Shown here piece by piece: positions 61,666-64,000 of a DNA stretch of 64,000 bases. Position 1 is the stretch's first letter; every line of letters begins with the position of its first letter. The stretch spans positions 20,061-84,060 of the forward strand of contig LCAT01000002.1 in assembly GCA_000996695.1 (NCBI GenBank). Direction: 5' to 3'. A model generated the notes under the pieces. That model was not told where the DNA came from. It did not search any database and saw nothing but the letters and a program-made list of their open reading frames with translations. Position numbers and translations under genes: made by a program. This DNA is from a candidate division TM6 bacterium GW2011_GWE2_41_16. GTDB lineage: Bacteria > Babelota > Babeliae > Babelales > Babelaceae.

Positions 61666-63495
61666 ATGAATATGGGTTACCTGAACAGATATTTACAAAA
61701 AATTTTGCTCGTTGCATTACTTTGGAACATACCATCATTGATGTATGGCGCAACAGTATCTCACAAAATTAATGCCACTTCACCCCAAGAAGGCATCGTC
61801 ACTATTTCTCTTAATCCAGCACCAAATGAACGCATCGTAGCTTCATCTGTGTTAATCAACAGGGCACACCCACGCGTGTCCATTGAAAAAGCTGACGCAT
61901 CTTTGCCTTCCAAACCATTGTTTGATGAACATTCTAAACAAACGATTGAAGGATATGATCAACCGGTTGAATGGACGATAGCTTATCGTTTAAGTGAACA
62001 AAACGAACTTCCCACATCACCAGAAGCACTTTCGTTTTCATACCTCACCACAGGCACCGGGGCCCCTACAAATTATCTTGTAGAACTCCCTCAAACTGCG
62101 ACTGCACAAACATCAGAAAGCACGTACACCCCTACAGCACCCACTATGCCAAAACAAATTTCAACCGAACATTTATGGGGACTGAGATCGCACCTTAAAC
62201 AAGCAGCTATAAATGGTTATCATCATACCGTAACGTTTTTGCAAAAAGCTAAAGTTTCTGCAAGCGGCCTGGTTGAAAAAACACAATCATTGCCATTACG
62301 CTTGCTCTTCGTATTTTTACTTGGTCTCTTGATGAGCCTTACTCCATGCATTTATCCCATGATTCCTATCACATTGGGCATTTTGCAAACATCTTCACAA
62401 CAATCAGTCTGGCGCAACTTTATTCTTGCATTTTCATACACCTGCGGTATCGCTACAACCTTTGCATTGCTCGGCCTTGTTGCTGCGTATGGAGGAGCCC
62501 AATTTGGTTCACTGCTAGGCAACCTGTGGTTCGTTCTCATCTTAGTACTTTTTTTTATGTACTTTGGCTTATCAATGTTCGATCTGTACGAAATTCGCAT
62601 CCCATCGTTCTTGAAACCCAAGAACGCTTCCGTCAAGGGTGGATCATTTGTTTCTGCCTTCATTTTTGGCGCAATAAGTGGCACCGTAGCATCGCCATGC
62701 GTATCACCAGGTCTTTTGTTATTGCTTGGTATCGTTGCGGCACTCAAAAATGCATTTCTTGGATTTGCATATCTTTTCCTGTTTGGTTGCGGACTTGGTA
62801 CACCCCTATTAATTCTTGGTACATTCTCAAACAGCTTGTCGCATGCTCCTCGTGCAGGCATGTGGATGATTGAAATCAAAAAAATATTCGGAGTTTTATT
62901 ATTGGGATTGTGTCTTTCGTACCTTTCACCATTTATATCAAGCACGGTCTTTTATGCACTGCTCGCCTCGATGTGCATTATTTTAGCTACCTATCTGTTC
63001 ACCAAATCAGACTCTTTTGCCTCATCAGGAGTACGTTGGTATCGATTCTTTTTTAACACACTTTTGCTTGTCGTAGGCTTCTGCAGTATTTTTTATGCGA
63101 TCAAATCATCCTATACAAAAACAAACATAGGTATCGGTAAACACGTATGGATTGGCGAATATAAAAACGCACACGACGCAGCGCTCGAAGTTAAAAAACC
63201 TTTATTAGTAAAATTTGGCGCAGCCTGGTGCTCATCATGCAACACGTTAAGTAAACGATTTGATTCTGATTTTAATGATAGGCTTGGTCAATACGTCGTT
63301 CTTGCATCAGTTGACTGCACAAGCCCAACACCAGAAAACACTGAGCTGCAAAAACGTTTCGAAATCAAAGCATTCCCCGCAGTACTCATACTCGATCCGG
63401 CAACTCAAAATGTGCTTGCACGTTTTAGTAGCGAAATGAACTCATGGAGTGATGACGAAATAGTGCAGAAGATTAAGCAGTTTGCCAAACAATAA
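61666..63495 (+). CDS. dsbD: Thiol:disulfide interchange protein DsbD
   Basis: 609 aa, GGAG 5 nt before the ATG. Signal peptide ending MYGA, a periplasmic N-domain (~30-200), eight membrane helices with the paired cysteines TPCIYP (C228) and SPCVSPG (C345), and a C-terminal thioredoxin domain with WCSSC (C522, C525). It carries reducing power from cytoplasmic thioredoxin to periplasmic thiols, which suits the many Cys-rich envelope proteins here. The N-domain cysteine pair normal in DsbDn was not found, so that step may differ. Confidence 0.92.
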   Translation: MNMGYLNRYLQKILLVALLWNIPSLMYGATVSHKINATSPQEGIVTISLNPAPNERIVASSVLINRAHPRVSIEKADASLPSKPLFDEHSKQTIEGYDQPVEWTIAYRLSEQNELPTSPEALSFSYLTTGTGAPTNYLVELPQTATAQTSESTYTPTAPTMPKQISTEHLWGLRSHLKQAAINGYHHTVTFLQKAKVSASGLVEKTQSLPLRLLFVFLLGLLMSLTPCIYPMIPITLGILQTSSQQSVWRNFILAFSYTCGIATTFALLGLVAAYGGAQFGSLLGNLWFVLILVLFFMYFGLSMFDLYEIRIPSFLKPKNASVKGGSFVSAFIFGAISGTVASPCVSPGLLLLLGIVAALKNAFLGFAYLFLFGCGLGTPLLILGTFSNSLSHAPRAGMWMIEIKKIFGVLLLGLCLSYLSPFISSTVFYALLASMCIILATYLFTKSDSFASSGVRWYRFFFNTLLLVVGFCSIFYAIKSSYTKTNIGIGKHVWIGEYKNAHDAALEVKKPLLVKFGAAWCSSCNTLSKRFDSDFNDRLGQYVVLASVDCTSPTPENTELQKRFEIKAFPAVLILDPATQNVLARFSSEMNSWSDDEIVQKIKQFAKQ

Positions 63496-63564
63496 AAATT
63501 TGGGGTAGTTTCTTATGAGATTTGGTGATGTTTCAAACAACCTTCTATCCAAAAAAGGGATTTC

Positions 63565-63768
63565 ATGATGAAAATACTCAATGATTTATTTTGCCTGATC
63601 AGTGCAATCGGCGCAATAAACTGGGGGCTCGTCGCATTTCTCAACTTTGACTTGGTAAAAGAAACAACAAAACTTCTCAGCACCGTTCCATACCTCGACA
63701 AAATTCTCTACGGCACTATAGCTGTGTCAGGAATTTTTGTAGTGCTTTCACTGTTTATCAAACAGTAA
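63565..63768 (+). CDS. DUF378 family small membrane protein
   Basis: 67 aa, two membrane helices. NDLFCLISAIGAINWGLVAF is the family pattern. The function of the family is unknown. AAAGGG precedes the ATG pair at 63565/63568. It follows dsbD by 70 nt. Confidence 0.85.
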   Translation: MMKILNDLFCLISAIGAINWGLVAFLNFDLVKETTKLLSTVPYLDKILYGTIAVSGIFVVLSLFIKQ

Positions 63769-63790
63769 AAACACCTAAACGTTGTCTACA

Positions 63791-63825
63791 CAAAGAAAGC
63801 CGGGCCTCAAAAGCTCGGCTTCTTT
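63791..63825 (+). terminator. Terminator after the DUF378 gene
   Basis: GAAAGCCGGGC / GCTCGGCTTCTTT stem with a CTCAAAA loop and a T-rich tail. Confidence 0.7.
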
Positions 63826-63977
63826 CATACAAAAAAAGATGCCTCAGCAGAACAATGTCGCAGGTTAAACCAAAATTTTATCAAGCTCACGGGGCGCATA
63901 GCAGGGCTTACGCATATAAAAATGTAGACTAACGATCTTTTCTTAGACATGCTACTTCTTATTTTTAAGGAGAAGCC

Positions 63978-64000
63978 ATGGTAGAAGCAAAGCTTGAATT
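63978..64000 (+). CDS. Start of a gene cut by the window end
   Basis: An ATG preceded by a strong AAGGAGAAGCC begins MVEAKLE and runs off the window. Too short to identify. Confidence 0.6.

Overview
The window looks like a chromosome segment of a reduced, host-dependent Gram-negative bacterium. The best fit is a member of Candidatus Dependentiae (TM6) or a similar intracellular bacterium of protists. This is inferred from gene content only; no rRNA or phylogeny was available. The evidence is: two adjacent ATP/ADP-type nucleotide transporters (NTT family), a polyamine ABC importer, Cys-rich outer-membrane barrels, a Tol system, and secreted proteins carrying eukaryote-like modules (a USP-type deubiquitinase, a RING finger with ankyrin repeats, LRRs with an F-box-like start, HEAT-like repeats, a J domain).

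Layout. 1-7.3 kb: accessory region with a giant repeat-rich Thr/Pro protein cut by the window start, a remnant of the der gene, a small secreted protein, an IS630-type element and a J-domain protein. 7.3-13.1 kb: housekeeping block on the minus strand (dnaX-der, a Fic protein with an operator-rich promoter, SRP RNA, tRNA-Ser(GGA), rpsB). 13.3-19.5 kb: an outer-membrane protein and a 1411-aa beta-rich surface protein. 19.8-24.8 kb: potABCD behind a Cys/His-rich membrane protein. 24.9-27.9 kb: a BamA/TamA-like Omp85 protein. 28-36 kb: gltX, a small hypothetical gene, an APC permease and two tandem Cys-rich outer-membrane paralogs, all separated by palindrome-rich spacers. 36-44 kb: secreted USP-like protein, secreted hypotheticals, rpsU-rbfA-pilD, a type IV pilin, a RING/ankyrin protein and an exported P-loop kinase-like protein. 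44-53 kb: metG with two NTT transporters, rpmB-rpsT, and an FtsH protease with two complete AAA+ domains. 53-58 kb: tolQ-tolR-tolA-tolB. 58-64 kb: LRR/F-box-like protein, cca, dsbD, a DUF378 protein and the first codons of a further gene.

How it fits together: the NTT, polyamine and amino-acid transporters import host metabolites; Omp85, Tol and the surface proteins build the envelope; DsbD supports the many secreted and Cys-rich proteins; and the USP, RING, F-box-like, J-domain and repeat proteins are candidate effectors acting on host ubiquitin and chaperone systems. All of that is inference from domains.

The most unusual structure is a set of dispersed palindromic elements. Intergenic spacers are mosaics of hairpins with conserved loops or tips and different but still perfectly paired stems. 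Related elements lie in frame inside dnaX, the Omp85 gene, the 291-aa membrane-protein gene, the giant repeat gene and the LRR gene, much like Rickettsia palindromic elements. The double-AAA FtsH and the clustering of three ubiquitin-type modules are the other leading observations.
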